This document shows, one piece after another, positions 16,679 to 24,700 of a stretch of 64,000 nucleotides of DNA. This DNA comes from Bacillota bacterium (GTDB lineage: Bacteria; Bacillota; DSM-12270; Thermacetogeniales; Thermacetogeniaceae), in contig JABLXW010000020.1 in assembly GCA_013177945.1 (NCBI GenBank), positions 1 through 64,000 on the forward strand, in the 5' to 3' direction. The notes beneath the pieces are model-generated. The model saw nothing but the letters and a program-made list of their open reading frames with translations. It was not told where the DNA came from and ran no database searches. Position 1 is the stretch's first letter. Each line of letters opens with the position of its first letter. Position numbers and translations under genes: made by a program.

Positions 16679-17968
16679 GTGGGCAGAGTGTTCAACACCA
16701 AATGGCTTGCCCTGGCGGGCGTGGCCATCGCTCTTTTGCTGGTTGTGGGCCTTTTGAACTGGTCAAACCTGTTTGCGCCTAAGGGGAGGGACAAAGCAAC
16801 TACCTACACGCTGCAAATACTTGGGAATGCCAATGAGGACGGTACTATTGACGAGCATGACATCGAATATCTGAGGGAGATCATTGCCGGGAAGAGACCC
16901 AAGACCTCCCTGGCGGATGCCAATAACGACGGAGTAATCGACGAAAAGGACATAAAGCAGGTAAAGAAGCTGATCGGGGAGGAAGCGGAGGAGCTTTTCG
17001 TTCTGGATACTGCTGGTAGAATTGTAAAGATAAAGTTGCCCGTGAAAAAAGTGGTTGCCTTTTCCACTTCTGCTCCAGCCGGAGCCCTTAGAATCCTGGG
17101 AAAAGGCGACATGATCATCGCCATCAACGGGATGATCACCGGCGACCCCTTTTACCCGGAACACCAGGGCAAACCGGCAGTAGGGTGGCCGGAGCCGAAC
17201 TATGAAGCAATTGTGAACCTCAATCCAGACCTCGTAATTGCTTCTGCAAACCCGGCTTACGCCTTTGAGGTAGTTGAAAAGATGAAGCCCTTCGGCATAG
17301 CAGTAGTGCAGCTGGACCTGGGTGGTAAGCCTGAGAAGTATCTGGAAGAACTGAGGACTTTGAGCTGGATAATGGGAGGAAAGGAAAGAGCGGAAGAGTT
17401 TATTAAGTGGAGCCGGTCCTATGTTGATTTTGTCAGGCAGAGGTTAAGCCAATTAAAGCCTGAAGAAAGAAAGAGCGTTTACTACGAATTTATCGGCGAT
17501 TATCAGGTTATGGGGAGAGCTGATGGCATAATTCAAGGTGCTGGAGGGGTAAACGTTTTTGCCGAACTTTTTGAGGGCGACTATCTGGAGCACCGCAATT
17601 TTACTGTCGACGCTGAAGAGGTAATTCGCAAAAATCCGGACGTGATTATAAAGGATCCTCATATCGGTTTTAAATGGTCGGGTTACGCCCGGGGAGTCCT
17701 TAAACACATGGAAGAGTTGAAAAAAGAACTGATGGCCCGGCCTGGCTGGAGTGAATTAAAAGCCGTGAAGAATGGAAACGTCTACATAATTTCCCGTGAG
17801 GTCGGAAATGAGCGCACCCTTTCCATTGTCCTATTGTCCAAGTTGCTGTATCCCGATCTGTTCCAGGATGTGGATGAAAGTGCCGTATTGAAAGAATTTC
17901 TAGAGCGCTTCCACGGGCGGAAATATGAAGATTATGCCGTGTATATCTACCCCCTCAGCAAAAAGTAG
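16679..17968 (+). CDS. ABC substrate-binding protein with dockerin-like EF-hand pair
   Basis: A 429-residue exported protein. Residues 9-28 are an uncleaved or signal-anchor hydrophobic segment with no lipobox cysteine. Residues 48-102 hold two dockerin-type calcium loops (NANEDGTIDEHD and DANNDGVIDEKD), each followed by an (L/V)xxLI-type helix. Residues 115-400 are a BtuF/FepB-type helical-backbone binding fold, with VKKVVAFSTSAPAGALRILG, GWPEPNYEAIVNLNPDLVIAS and NPDVIIKDPH. GTG start with AAAAGGAGAGG. It would deliver ligand to the upstream permease. The calcium module may anchor or stabilise it on the cell surface. Confidence 0.88.
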   Translation: MGRVFNTKWLALAGVAIALLLVVGLLNWSNLFAPKGRDKATTYTLQILGNANEDGTIDEHDIEYLREIIAGKRPKTSLADANNDGVIDEKDIKQVKKLIGEEAEELFVLDTAGRIVKIKLPVKKVVAFSTSAPAGALRILGKGDMIIAINGMITGDPFYPEHQGKPAVGWPEPNYEAIVNLNPDLVIASANPAYAFEVVEKMKPFGIAVVQLDLGGKPEKYLEELRTLSWIMGGKERAEEFIKWSRSYVDFVRQRLSQLKPEERKSVYYEFIGDYQVMGRADGIIQGAGGVNVFAELFEGDYLEHRNFTVDAEEVIRKNPDVIIKDPHIGFKWSGYARGVLKHMEELKKELMARPGWSELKAVKNGNVYIISREVGNERTLSIVLLSKLLYPDLFQDVDESAVLKEFLERFHGRKYEDYAVYIYPLSKK

Positions 17969-17987
17969 GAGTAAGGAGGGTTTTTAT

Positions 17988-18650
17988 ATGAGATTTGAGC
18001 AGGAAGAACTTGAGGTTATACGCGCACGGTGGAACCAGAGCGGCGAGATTTATGACGAGATAGATGCTCACGGAGTAAAATCTCCGGAAGAGACAGAGCT
18101 GTGGAAAAAGATCCTTGGGTGTTTGGGAGATGGTAGCCTTTCCGTACTGGACGTCGGCACCGGAACGGGATTTATCGCTTGCCTCCTCGCCGAGATGGGT
18201 CACCGGGTGACAGCTGTCGATTGGTCCGAGGCAATGCTGGCACGGGCCGAAGAAAAGGCCCGGCAGAAAAAATTGGCAATCTCTCTCGCTTTAGCTGAAA
18301 CAGAGAATCTACCTTTTGCGGCGGAGACTTTTGATGCCGTCGTGGCCCGGCATTTGCTCTGGACCCTGACTGACCCGCAGCAAGCCCTCAACGAGTGGTT
18401 CAGGGTGCTGAAACCCGGAGGGCAGGTGATGGCCGACTATTCACACTGCTCTCCAGACATGCTTGGCAAACATTATCCGGTGGAAATTGGGGAAAAACTA
18501 CCGCTGGCCAAAAACATCGAGCCGGGGGAACTGGCCGCTTACTTTACCAGGGCCGGTTTCGTTGACGTTCGGGTAGAGGAGCTTCCGCGGACTTCCCGGC
18601 ACACCCGGACGACTTATCTCGTTTGCGGGTTCAAGGGTTCCCCGGCATGA
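17988..18650 (+). CDS. SAM-dependent methyltransferase (class I)
   Basis: A 220-residue Methyltransf_11/25-type enzyme. Motif I is VLDVGTGTGFIACLLAEMG, the acidic residue after strand 2 is in TAVDWSEAML, and post-motif residues are NLPFAAETFDAVVARHLLWTL with a FRVLKPGG turn. Start at ATG 17988 with AAGGAGGG; upstream codons overlap the binding-protein gene. The substrate is unknown, but its place between a chelate importer and a nitrogenase-like reductase suggests it methylates the imported ligand or its product (inference). Confidence 0.88.
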   Translation: MRFEQEELEVIRARWNQSGEIYDEIDAHGVKSPEETELWKKILGCLGDGSLSVLDVGTGTGFIACLLAEMGHRVTAVDWSEAMLARAEEKARQKKLAISLALAETENLPFAAETFDAVVARHLLWTLTDPQQALNEWFRVLKPGGQVMADYSHCSPDMLGKHYPVEIGEKLPLAKNIEPGELAAYFTRAGFVDVRVEELPRTSRHTRTTYLVCGFKGSPA

Positions 18651-18740
18651 GCTGGTGTGCCCGGGGAACAGGGCTATCCTCCGGAAAGAAGGGAAAAGAT
18701 AAAAATGCACCAGGCTGAGGGACCAGGGGGCAATTTATCG

Positions 18741-18773
18741 GACCGGCAGGGTTGCAAGGAGACATTGCCGGTC
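18741..18773 (+). other. Intercistronic hairpin
   Basis: GACCGGCA (18741-18748) pairs perfectly with TGCCGGTC (18766-18773) across a 17-base loop in the 160-base gap between the methyltransferase and DUF4198 genes. No U-run follows, so it is more likely an mRNA-stability or processing element than a terminator. Confidence 0.4.
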
Positions 18774-18814
18774 GCAAATAATCAAACTCTCTTGATACCG
18801 AGGAGGGGATATTG

Positions 18815-19564
18815 ATGAATTTTATAATGTATCGGAATACTACCCATCTGGTGGGACAGGGTCACGAAGGATGGATTGATGCTGCGAGGACGCATTACCA
18901 CGCCGGTCATCCTGTAGAGGTGTTTTTTAAGTGGGGACATGACATGAAGCCTGACGGGTTGCCTCAAAAAGAAAGGCTAACTGCCTATGTTTTCGACCCC
19001 GAGGGGAATCGGAAGGAACTAAGTATTAATGAGCATGATGAGGAAGCCTATGCCATTTCGTTTATCCCGGAACAGGAGGGCTTTTACCAGATTGTTGTAG
19101 AAACAAGCGGAATTTTAACAATCACGGCAGACGGCAAACACCTGCTTTTACCGAAGAAGGACTGCGACAATCCTTCAGAGTCATTTGCCTTTACGCAGTT
19201 CGCGAGGGCAATATTGCCTGTGGGCCATGATTTAGAAGGCAAAGTGGAACGCGTGGGGAACGCTCTGGAACTGGTGCCGCTCCAGTGGAAAACGTGGAAA
19301 GCCGGGGATGTCATAAACTTACAGGTTCTTTACCAGGAAAAGCCTGTAGCTGGAGCCACAGTTAACCTTATATCTGCTGATTTACTTGGTGCTGGTGAGC
19401 CTTTAGCAAAAGAAACTGGGGAGGACGGTTGTGCAGGTTTTACTTTACACCAACCGGGGAATTACCTGCTTTTGGTCCGGCATGTGGACCATACTGAACG
19501 TAAAGAAGGTTATTACGATCAGCGCCGTTTGACAGCCACTTTACCGTTAATTGTAACCCGATGA
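18815..19564 (+). CDS. DUF4198 domain protein
   Basis: A 249-residue protein resembling DUF4198, a beta-rich family often found with nickel or cobalt uptake systems. The N-terminal half has GHEGWIDA and HYHAGHPVEVFFKWGHDMKPDG, a histidine-rich stretch that could bind metal. The C-terminal half is a carboxypeptidase-regulatory-like fold (YQEKPVAGATVNLISADL...TGEDGCAGFTLHQPGNYLLLV). Unlike typical members it has no signal peptide, so it may act in the cytoplasm. Start at ATG 18815 with GGAGGGG. Its presence hints that the island handles a transition metal, perhaps nickel. Confidence 0.75.
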   Translation: MNFIMYRNTTHLVGQGHEGWIDAARTHYHAGHPVEVFFKWGHDMKPDGLPQKERLTAYVFDPEGNRKELSINEHDEEAYAISFIPEQEGFYQIVVETSGILTITADGKHLLLPKKDCDNPSESFAFTQFARAILPVGHDLEGKVERVGNALELVPLQWKTWKAGDVINLQVLYQEKPVAGATVNLISADLLGAGEPLAKETGEDGCAGFTLHQPGNYLLLVRHVDHTERKEGYYDQRRLTATLPLIVTR

Positions 19565-19580
19565 ACCGGGAGGTATTGCC

Positions 19581-20615
19581 GTGCTTGAGGAAAAGTTGCG
19601 CAATTTTGAGCCACCGGTAGATGGAAACCCTCTGGTGGAAATGGCCAGGGGATATCAGGAGTCTTTACTTCTGTATCAGGCTTTTAAAACAAGGGTATTT
19701 GACGCTCTGGCTGATGGGCCAAAAAACGCTGAAACAGTGGCTCGGGAAATTGGAGGTGTTCCCGAACGCGTCGTTTTGGTGTTAGATGCGCTGGTGGCTC
19801 TGGGGCTTGTTGAGAAAAGAGGGTATACCTATACCAATTCTGAAGTTGCTCAAACATTTCTTTCCTCCCGAAGCAAATTTTATCAGGGTGATCTGCTCGA
19901 TCTTCAGCTTTCTCCCGACCGGCGCCGCCGATGGGAAAACGTCATCGATTGGTTAAAAGGAGAGGAAGTGGAACGAAATGAGAAACCTGATGAAGTGTTT
20001 AACCCCTCCTTCATCCGGGCGATGGCGCAGGCCGCGCTGGGGCATAAAGGATTTAAAGAAACCATTTTAGCAATTGCCAATCACAGTTCCTTTCAGTCAG
20101 CGCAGCGGCTTTTGGACCTGGGTGGAGGGCATGGCCTTTATGCTATTGCCCTGAAGCAACTTAAGCCAGAATTGGAGGCAATAGTCTTCGATCTTCCCCA
20201 CGTAGAGCAGGTAACTCAAGAGTATTCCCGCCAGTACAATACGGAGGTTGTCTTCGTGGGAGGCGACTTTTATAAAGACGAGCTTCCTGCGGAGCAGGAC
20301 ATCGTTCTGGCCTTTGATATTCTCTATACTGTGCCTGCGCAAGCAGAGAAAGTTTGGACAAAGGTCTACCGGGCGCTAAAGCCAGGTAGCTACCTCTTTA
20401 CCAAGCACTGGCTCCTTGATGACACCCGAACCAGACCGAAGCGGGCAGTTCTTGCCGCCCTGGATTGGGGGCACTTCTACAGTTTACAAGAGATGAAAGA
20501 AATACTTACTAATATAGGTTATCAAATCGAGGGTTCCACTCCTGTTGGAGACTCCACGTTGTTTATAGCCAGGAAAGAAGGGACCGATGCATCAGGGGCA
20601 AGTAGCGGATTATAG
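19581..20615 (+). CDS. Methyltransf_2-type O/C-methyltransferase
   Basis: A 344-residue enzyme with an N-terminal winged-helix dimerisation domain (residues 25-100, LYQAFKTRVFDALADGPKNAETVARE) and a C-terminal SAM domain (LLDLGGGHGLYAIALKQ near residue 175, then GDFYKDELP and RALKPGSYLF). The family includes acetylserotonin/hydroxyneurosporene methyltransferases and BchU, which methylates a chlorin ring. It begins 16 bases after the DUF4198 stop with GTG. That relatives act on tetrapyrroles next to a DPOR-like reductase is suggestive, but the substrate is not shown. Confidence 0.85.
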   Translation: MLEEKLRNFEPPVDGNPLVEMARGYQESLLLYQAFKTRVFDALADGPKNAETVAREIGGVPERVVLVLDALVALGLVEKRGYTYTNSEVAQTFLSSRSKFYQGDLLDLQLSPDRRRRWENVIDWLKGEEVERNEKPDEVFNPSFIRAMAQAALGHKGFKETILAIANHSSFQSAQRLLDLGGGHGLYAIALKQLKPELEAIVFDLPHVEQVTQEYSRQYNTEVVFVGGDFYKDELPAEQDIVLAFDILYTVPAQAEKVWTKVYRALKPGSYLFTKHWLLDDTRTRPKRAVLAALDWGHFYSLQEMKEILTNIGYQIEGSTPVGDSTLFIARKEGTDASGASSGL

Positions 20616-20739
20616 AGCGAGGAAGCAGTTCAGATGGTAGAGAGCACATGACTGGCTGTGTAAAATTTCAGCAGGTGCCAGCAAAGGAGGCCTCGCTCAC
20701 AAAAAATTAGCTCACCATTGAAAGGAAGGAGGAGCGAGG
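20615..20739 (+). promoter_or_regulatory. Three-segment alternative-pairing element
   Basis: GAGCGAGG occurs at 20615-20622 and again at 20732-20739, and its complement CCTCGCTC lies between them at 20691-20698. The middle segment can pair with either flank: 8 bp to the left, or 13 bp including one G-U pair to the right (GGAGGCCTCGCTC with GAGCGAGGTCTCC). Mutually exclusive stems are typical of switches. The rest of the gap to 21042 holds no gene I can support. Confidence 0.4.
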
Positions 20740-21042
20740 TCTCCATCTTCGATTTCCTTCTGCCATTTTAAGGTTAGTCCCACGAGAGACTTCCAGAATG
20801 AGAGCCAGCACCTTTTCGCAGAAACACCTGCTAAAACTTGATGCACACGGGGGGCTCTGGACGTAAGATACGGGAACGCTTCTGGCAGGGAAGCGGTCTG
20901 GCCAGACAAAGCCACCTTCTGCCCTGCTGCAAAAGCAAAAAAGCGGCTCCTGTCAAGTCCTGTTTGTAGATGGTTACTCTTAGCCGCCGCGGCGAAGAAA
21001 TGAAGACCATGTGTGTCATTTTTCTTTGACTGGAGGAAAAAA

Positions 21043-22392
21043 ATGAAGGTATTACCGGAAAAATTATCCCTGCCCGGGAAATACCTGCGCTTAAGCGAAA
21101 TTACAGAAGACACCGTTCTGTCCCCGACGGCTTACGCCCAGTATCCCGGCTTTCACTGTGCTTTTTTTGGAGTAGCTGGAATGGTTCCATTGATCACCAA
21201 TAGCTACGCCTTGCTGTTAGGGCCGGCCATCTGTTTGTATAATGCCAAGCTGACCATTAGTCTCAGGGCTTTGACATCAGATCCCCGCCCGGATAACTTG
21301 CTGCTTCTTCCATTTTCCCAGGAAGACATCATTTTCGGTGCCCATGAAAAAGTTAAGCAGGCTGTGATTGAGGTGGACAGGAAATACCAGCCTGAGGTTT
21401 TGTTTGTCGTTACTACCTGCACACAGGAAATCATCGGCGAGGACTTCGATGCAGCCATTGAAGAAATCCGCCCGGAAGTAAGGGCGAAACTGCTGGTAAT
21501 TCATACCGATAACTTTACTTGTGAAGATATGGCACCGGGAATAGAGCGAACTTTTCTTGCTCTTGCCGATTTGATGCAGCCTCAGGCTGTCGAAGAGAAA
21601 TCAGTTAACCTTTTGGGTCTACGTGCACCTGGAGGAAGAAAAACAGAGCCGGTTCGACTATTGGAAAGCAAGGGAATCAAAATCAAGAACGTGATACCCT
21701 CTTACAGTACCCCGGCTGAAATTGCCCGTGCTCCAGGGGCCCGGTTAAACATCGTTCTGGAACACTATGCTTTGCCTCTTGCTCAAAAAATGAAGGAAAT
21801 GTTCGGTACGGAGTATATTTACTGCGAGCGGCCTTATGCTCTAGATTCAGTTGAGTTCTGGTACTGGCAGATTGCCGAAGTGCTGCGCATTGACCTCACC
21901 CAGGAAATAGCTGCGCTGAAAAAGCAAACAGAGGAAACTATTCTGCGATTTGAAGGCAGGTTGGCCGGCAAAACTTTTGCTCTCGATATCCAGCAGGGGA
22001 GAACCTTCGACCTGGCCAGGTTCCTGGTTACCCTGGGCATGAAGCCGGTTTTAATTTGCTTGAACCGTATTCTTCCAGGCGACCATAAGGATATTCAGGA
22101 CCTTCTTTCCACAGGCGTTGATCCCCTTGTGGTGAAGAGCGGTAATGCCCTGCAGAGTGAAAAGCTCCTGGCCGAGTTGAAGCCCGATTATTATATCGGT
22201 TACGGTGACCGCAGGGTGCTGGCTAGGTTGGGCATCGAGGCGCGCAATTTACTGTTTGCCTACCATACGCCGGGGTTTGCCGGTACTAAGCAGGTACTGC
22301 GCCTGCTGAACCAGGAGCCGTCCGGTTCAGAGATCCTGCATTACAAAGAACAAATCATCAAGAATGCGGAGGAAATGTCAATATGGATTTAG
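21043..22392 (+). CDS. Nitrogenase-like catalytic subunit, NifD/BchN-like
   Basis: A 449-residue nitrogenase component 1-type protein. Three cysteines sit where the NifD/BchN cluster ligands are: Cys39 (PGFHCAFFG), Cys64 (GPAICLYN) and Cys126 (VVTTCTQEIIGED). Typical component 1 blocks follow (EEIRPEVRAKLLVIHTDNF, RTFDLARFLVTLGMKPV). It is shorter than NifD and nearer in size to BchN/CfbD. Start at ATG 21043 with GGAGG. It overlaps the next gene by 10 bases, so an equimolar complex is likely. It would bind an Fe-S cluster and the substrate; what it reduces is unknown. Confidence 0.9.
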   Translation: MKVLPEKLSLPGKYLRLSEITEDTVLSPTAYAQYPGFHCAFFGVAGMVPLITNSYALLLGPAICLYNAKLTISLRALTSDPRPDNLLLLPFSQEDIIFGAHEKVKQAVIEVDRKYQPEVLFVVTTCTQEIIGEDFDAAIEEIRPEVRAKLLVIHTDNFTCEDMAPGIERTFLALADLMQPQAVEEKSVNLLGLRAPGGRKTEPVRLLESKGIKIKNVIPSYSTPAEIARAPGARLNIVLEHYALPLAQKMKEMFGTEYIYCERPYALDSVEFWYWQIAEVLRIDLTQEIAALKKQTEETILRFEGRLAGKTFALDIQQGRTFDLARFLVTLGMKPVLICLNRILPGDHKDIQDLLSTGVDPLVVKSGNALQSEKLLAELKPDYYIGYGDRRVLARLGIEARNLLFAYHTPGFAGTKQVLRLLNQEPSGSEILHYKEQIIKNAEEMSIWI

Positions 22393-23654
22393 TATTGAAA
22401 AGTGCCCCTGTTCCTTCGGATTATTTTGGAGTGTTGTGGGCTCTGGCAGGGATTAAAAACGCGTTAATCCTGGAGCACGGGGCTACCGGAACGGCCTTCT
22501 ACAACACCGTTAGCTTCGGGGTAATGAATAAACAGTCTCCCAAAGGGATTATTTTTACCACCGGCCTGGATGAGGACGATGTAGTTATGGGCCGCGAAGA
22601 TAAAATAATTCAGGCCGCCAGAGAACTGGATGAGCTGTATAAACCGGACATAATTTCCTTAGTGGCTACCGCCGTAACCTCGGTAATTGGCCTGGACCTG
22701 TATGGTATAATCGAGGAACTGCAGCCTGAGGTAAATGCAAAATTACTGGCTTTCCCGGGCGGAGGCTTTCGCGGTGATTATACGCAAGGAATCAAAGAAG
22801 TTTTTCGCGTTCTGGTTAATGAGGTGGTAATTGAACCGGCAGAGAAGAATACCCGGGCCGTCAATATTATCGGTCCCACCATTGATACCTTCAATCATCC
22901 CTCAGATTATGCGGAACTTAAAAGGTTGCTTGGACTGCTCAACTTAGAGGTCAGCACAGTGTTTACCACTAATACGGATGTTCAGCAGATAAAAAGCCTT
23001 CCTTCTGCTGCTCTCAATGTAGTTACCAGAGATATTGGATTGGAAGCCGCTGAACTGCTGGAAGAGCGCTTTGGTATCCCCTATCACTACGGCCTTCCCT
23101 TTGGGTCGAAAGGTACCGTTGCCTGGCTGGAACAGGTAGCCCAGAAGCTTGGCCTTACCATAGAGCAAAAAGAAATTGCGGCTGAACTGAATAAATACGG
23201 CTATACACTGGCCGAGCTGACCTCCTGGTGGCAGCGTTATGAACACCTGAAGGTAGTTATCTCCTGTCCTTATGACTATGCTCTGGGTTTAGCCCGGTTT
23301 GTCCGGGAAGAATGGGGCCTTGAGGTAGCAATGGTGACCTTGCCAACAGCATCGGAAAATCCTAAAACAAAGGAAATGTTCACCGCGTTAGGAGTACCAA
23401 AGGTCCTCATCACTCCTGAGCCCGGAGAATTCAAGGCAGCCACGGCAGAAATCAAGCCGCATATTCTTTTTGGAAATTCCTATGATTTTCAGCTGGCACC
23501 GGAGGTGCCCATTCAAATCCACGCTGCTATACCTGCATACGATTACCTCTATCTTTACGACGGCACTCCCTTTATTGGCTTCAGGGGGAACCTTTACCTC
23601 ACCCAGACCCTGATTAACTCGCTCAACCGTCACCGGGAGGTGCTGCAGTTTTGA
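22383..23654 (+). CDS. Nitrogenase-like subunit, NifK/BchB-like, without ligand cysteines
   Basis: A 423-residue component 1-type protein homologous to its neighbour. The cluster-binding cysteines are gone: the NifK-like motif reads [10 protein letters not shown] (residues 31-40, Thr37 at the usual Cys) and the next reads [12 protein letters not shown] (Ala97 at the usual Cys). Its only cysteine is Cys295. A cluster at the subunit interface would therefore rest on the three cysteines of the partner, as in DPOR, where BchN gives three cysteines and BchB an aspartate; Glu31 or His32 could be the fourth ligand here (inference). Overlaps both neighbours. Confidence 0.88.
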   Translation: MDLVLKSAPVPSDYFGVLWALAGIKNALILEHGATGTAFYNTVSFGVMNKQSPKGIIFTTGLDEDDVVMGREDKIIQAARELDELYKPDIISLVATAVTSVIGLDLYGIIEELQPEVNAKLLAFPGGGFRGDYTQGIKEVFRVLVNEVVIEPAEKNTRAVNIIGPTIDTFNHPSDYAELKRLLGLLNLEVSTVFTTNTDVQQIKSLPSAALNVVTRDIGLEAAELLEERFGIPYHYGLPFGSKGTVAWLEQVAQKLGLTIEQKEIAAELNKYGYTLAELTSWWQRYEHLKVVISCPYDYALGLARFVREEWGLEVAMVTLPTASENPKTKEMFTALGVPKVLITPEPGEFKAATAEIKPHILFGNSYDFQLAPEVPIQIHAAIPAYDYLYLYDGTPFIGFRGNLYLTQTLINSLNRHREVLQF

Positions 23655-24424
23655 GAAAGATAGCTATTTACGGCAAAGGCGGCATTGGCAAGTCCACTAC
23701 TACAGCTAACGTGTCCGCGGCCCTGGCCAGGCAGGGCTATAGAGTGATGCAGATCGGCTGCGATCCCAAGGCAGATTCCACCAGGACGCTTATGGGCGGC
23801 CGGGAGATCCCCACAATACTGGATGTGCAAAGGGAAAAGAAGAATGGCGTCCGGTTGGAGGATATCGTCTTCACGGGTTTCGGTGGGGTTTTGTGTGCCG
23901 AATCCGGCGGGCCAACCCCTGGGGTGGGCTGCGCCGGCAGGGGCATCATCGCTGCCTTTGAAACTCTGGAATCTTTAAAGGCCTTTGAAGTTTACCGACC
24001 AGATATAGTTTTTTACGATGTACTCGGCGATGTAGTCTGCGGTGGTTTTGCCATGCCGCTTCGTAAAGGGTACGCCGAAGAGATCTACATTGTAACCTCA
24101 GGAGAAAAGATGTCACTGTTTGCCGCCCGGAACATTGCCCGGGCAGTTGAACAGTTCAAGGGCCGCGGTTATGCCCGGCTGAAGGGTATCATTCTCAATG
24201 CCAGGGGTGTGCCAAATGAGGCCGCCCTGGTAAAGGCTGCGGCTGAGGAGATGGGTACGAGGGTGATAATTGAAATCCCCCGCGATTCTACCGTGCAGTT
24301 ATGTGAGGAAAGGAATGTAACGGTGGTGGAGGGGGCACCGGATTCTCCTCTGGCCGGGATCTACCACAGGTTGGCTGAAATAATAGCAGGGGGCAGGACG
24401 GCCTTCGACGACATAAATGTATAA
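23651..24424 (+). CDS. Nitrogenase reductase-like ATPase, NifH/BchL-like
   Basis: A 257-residue dimeric iron protein that hydrolyses ATP to pass electrons to the catalytic subunits. The P-loop is GKGGIGKST (residues 8-16), switch residues are in GCDPKADST, and both cluster cysteines are present: GVGCAGRG (near 94) and [10 protein letters not shown] (near 127). TTG start overlaps the previous stop in TTGA, with GGGAGGTG upstream. It is shorter than NifH (~290). A general reductase domain architecture is clear; the partner is the pair of genes directly upstream. Confidence 0.93.
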   Translation: MRKIAIYGKGGIGKSTTTANVSAALARQGYRVMQIGCDPKADSTRTLMGGREIPTILDVQREKKNGVRLEDIVFTGFGGVLCAESGGPTPGVGCAGRGIIAAFETLESLKAFEVYRPDIVFYDVLGDVVCGGFAMPLRKGYAEEIYIVTSGEKMSLFAARNIARAVEQFKGRGYARLKGIILNARGVPNEAALVKAAAEEMGTRVIIEIPRDSTVQLCEERNVTVVEGAPDSPLAGIYHRLAEIIAGGRTAFDDINV

Positions 24425-24485
24425 GGGGTAGCCACTATCCAGTGGAAGCGGAAGAGCAGTTGCCTTTAAAGGGAGCCCCGGCTGA

Positions 24486-24626
24486 AACGGTCATGTAGTT
24501 GTCATGTATGCCGGAGGCATTGTTGAAATAGGACCGGTAGAAAAAGTTTGCGAGAATCCGCAACACCCTTTGCAAATTTTATCCATACTGGTCAAAGGCA
24601 AGCAACATCTGCGAGAAAAGGCCTGA
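24486..24626 (+). pseudogene. Remnant of a Dpp/Opp/Nik-type ABC ATPase
   Basis: An open stretch of 46 codons reads ...VVVMYAGGIVEIGPVEKVCENPQ..., the C-terminal end of oligopeptide/dipeptide/nickel importer ATPases (the DppD/NikD VMYAGxIVE and NPQHP motifs). It is preceded by an in-frame stop and has no start, Walker motifs or ribosome-binding site. It is the tail of a deleted gene, showing that such a transporter once lay just downstream of the nitrogenase-like genes. Confidence 0.75.
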
Positions 24627-24664
24627 CTTAAAAGGAGTGGAAAGAAATCATTTTGTGGCCCGCT

Positions 24665-24686
24665 GGCAGGTTTAAGCCTGCTTTTT
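24665..24686 (+). terminator. Intrinsic terminator after the nitrogenase-like island
   Basis: GCAGG and CCTGC form a short stem around a six-base loop, followed by TTTTT. It lies after the last plus-strand gene and before the convergent coiled-coil gene. Confidence 0.6.
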
Positions 24687-24700
24687 CGAACGCCACGGGG

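Noticed and set aside
20712-21113. 133-codon minus-strand frame before the nifD-like gene
   Set aside because: Runs into the nifD-like start, has no ribosome-binding site or known domain; perhaps transposase debris but not supportable.
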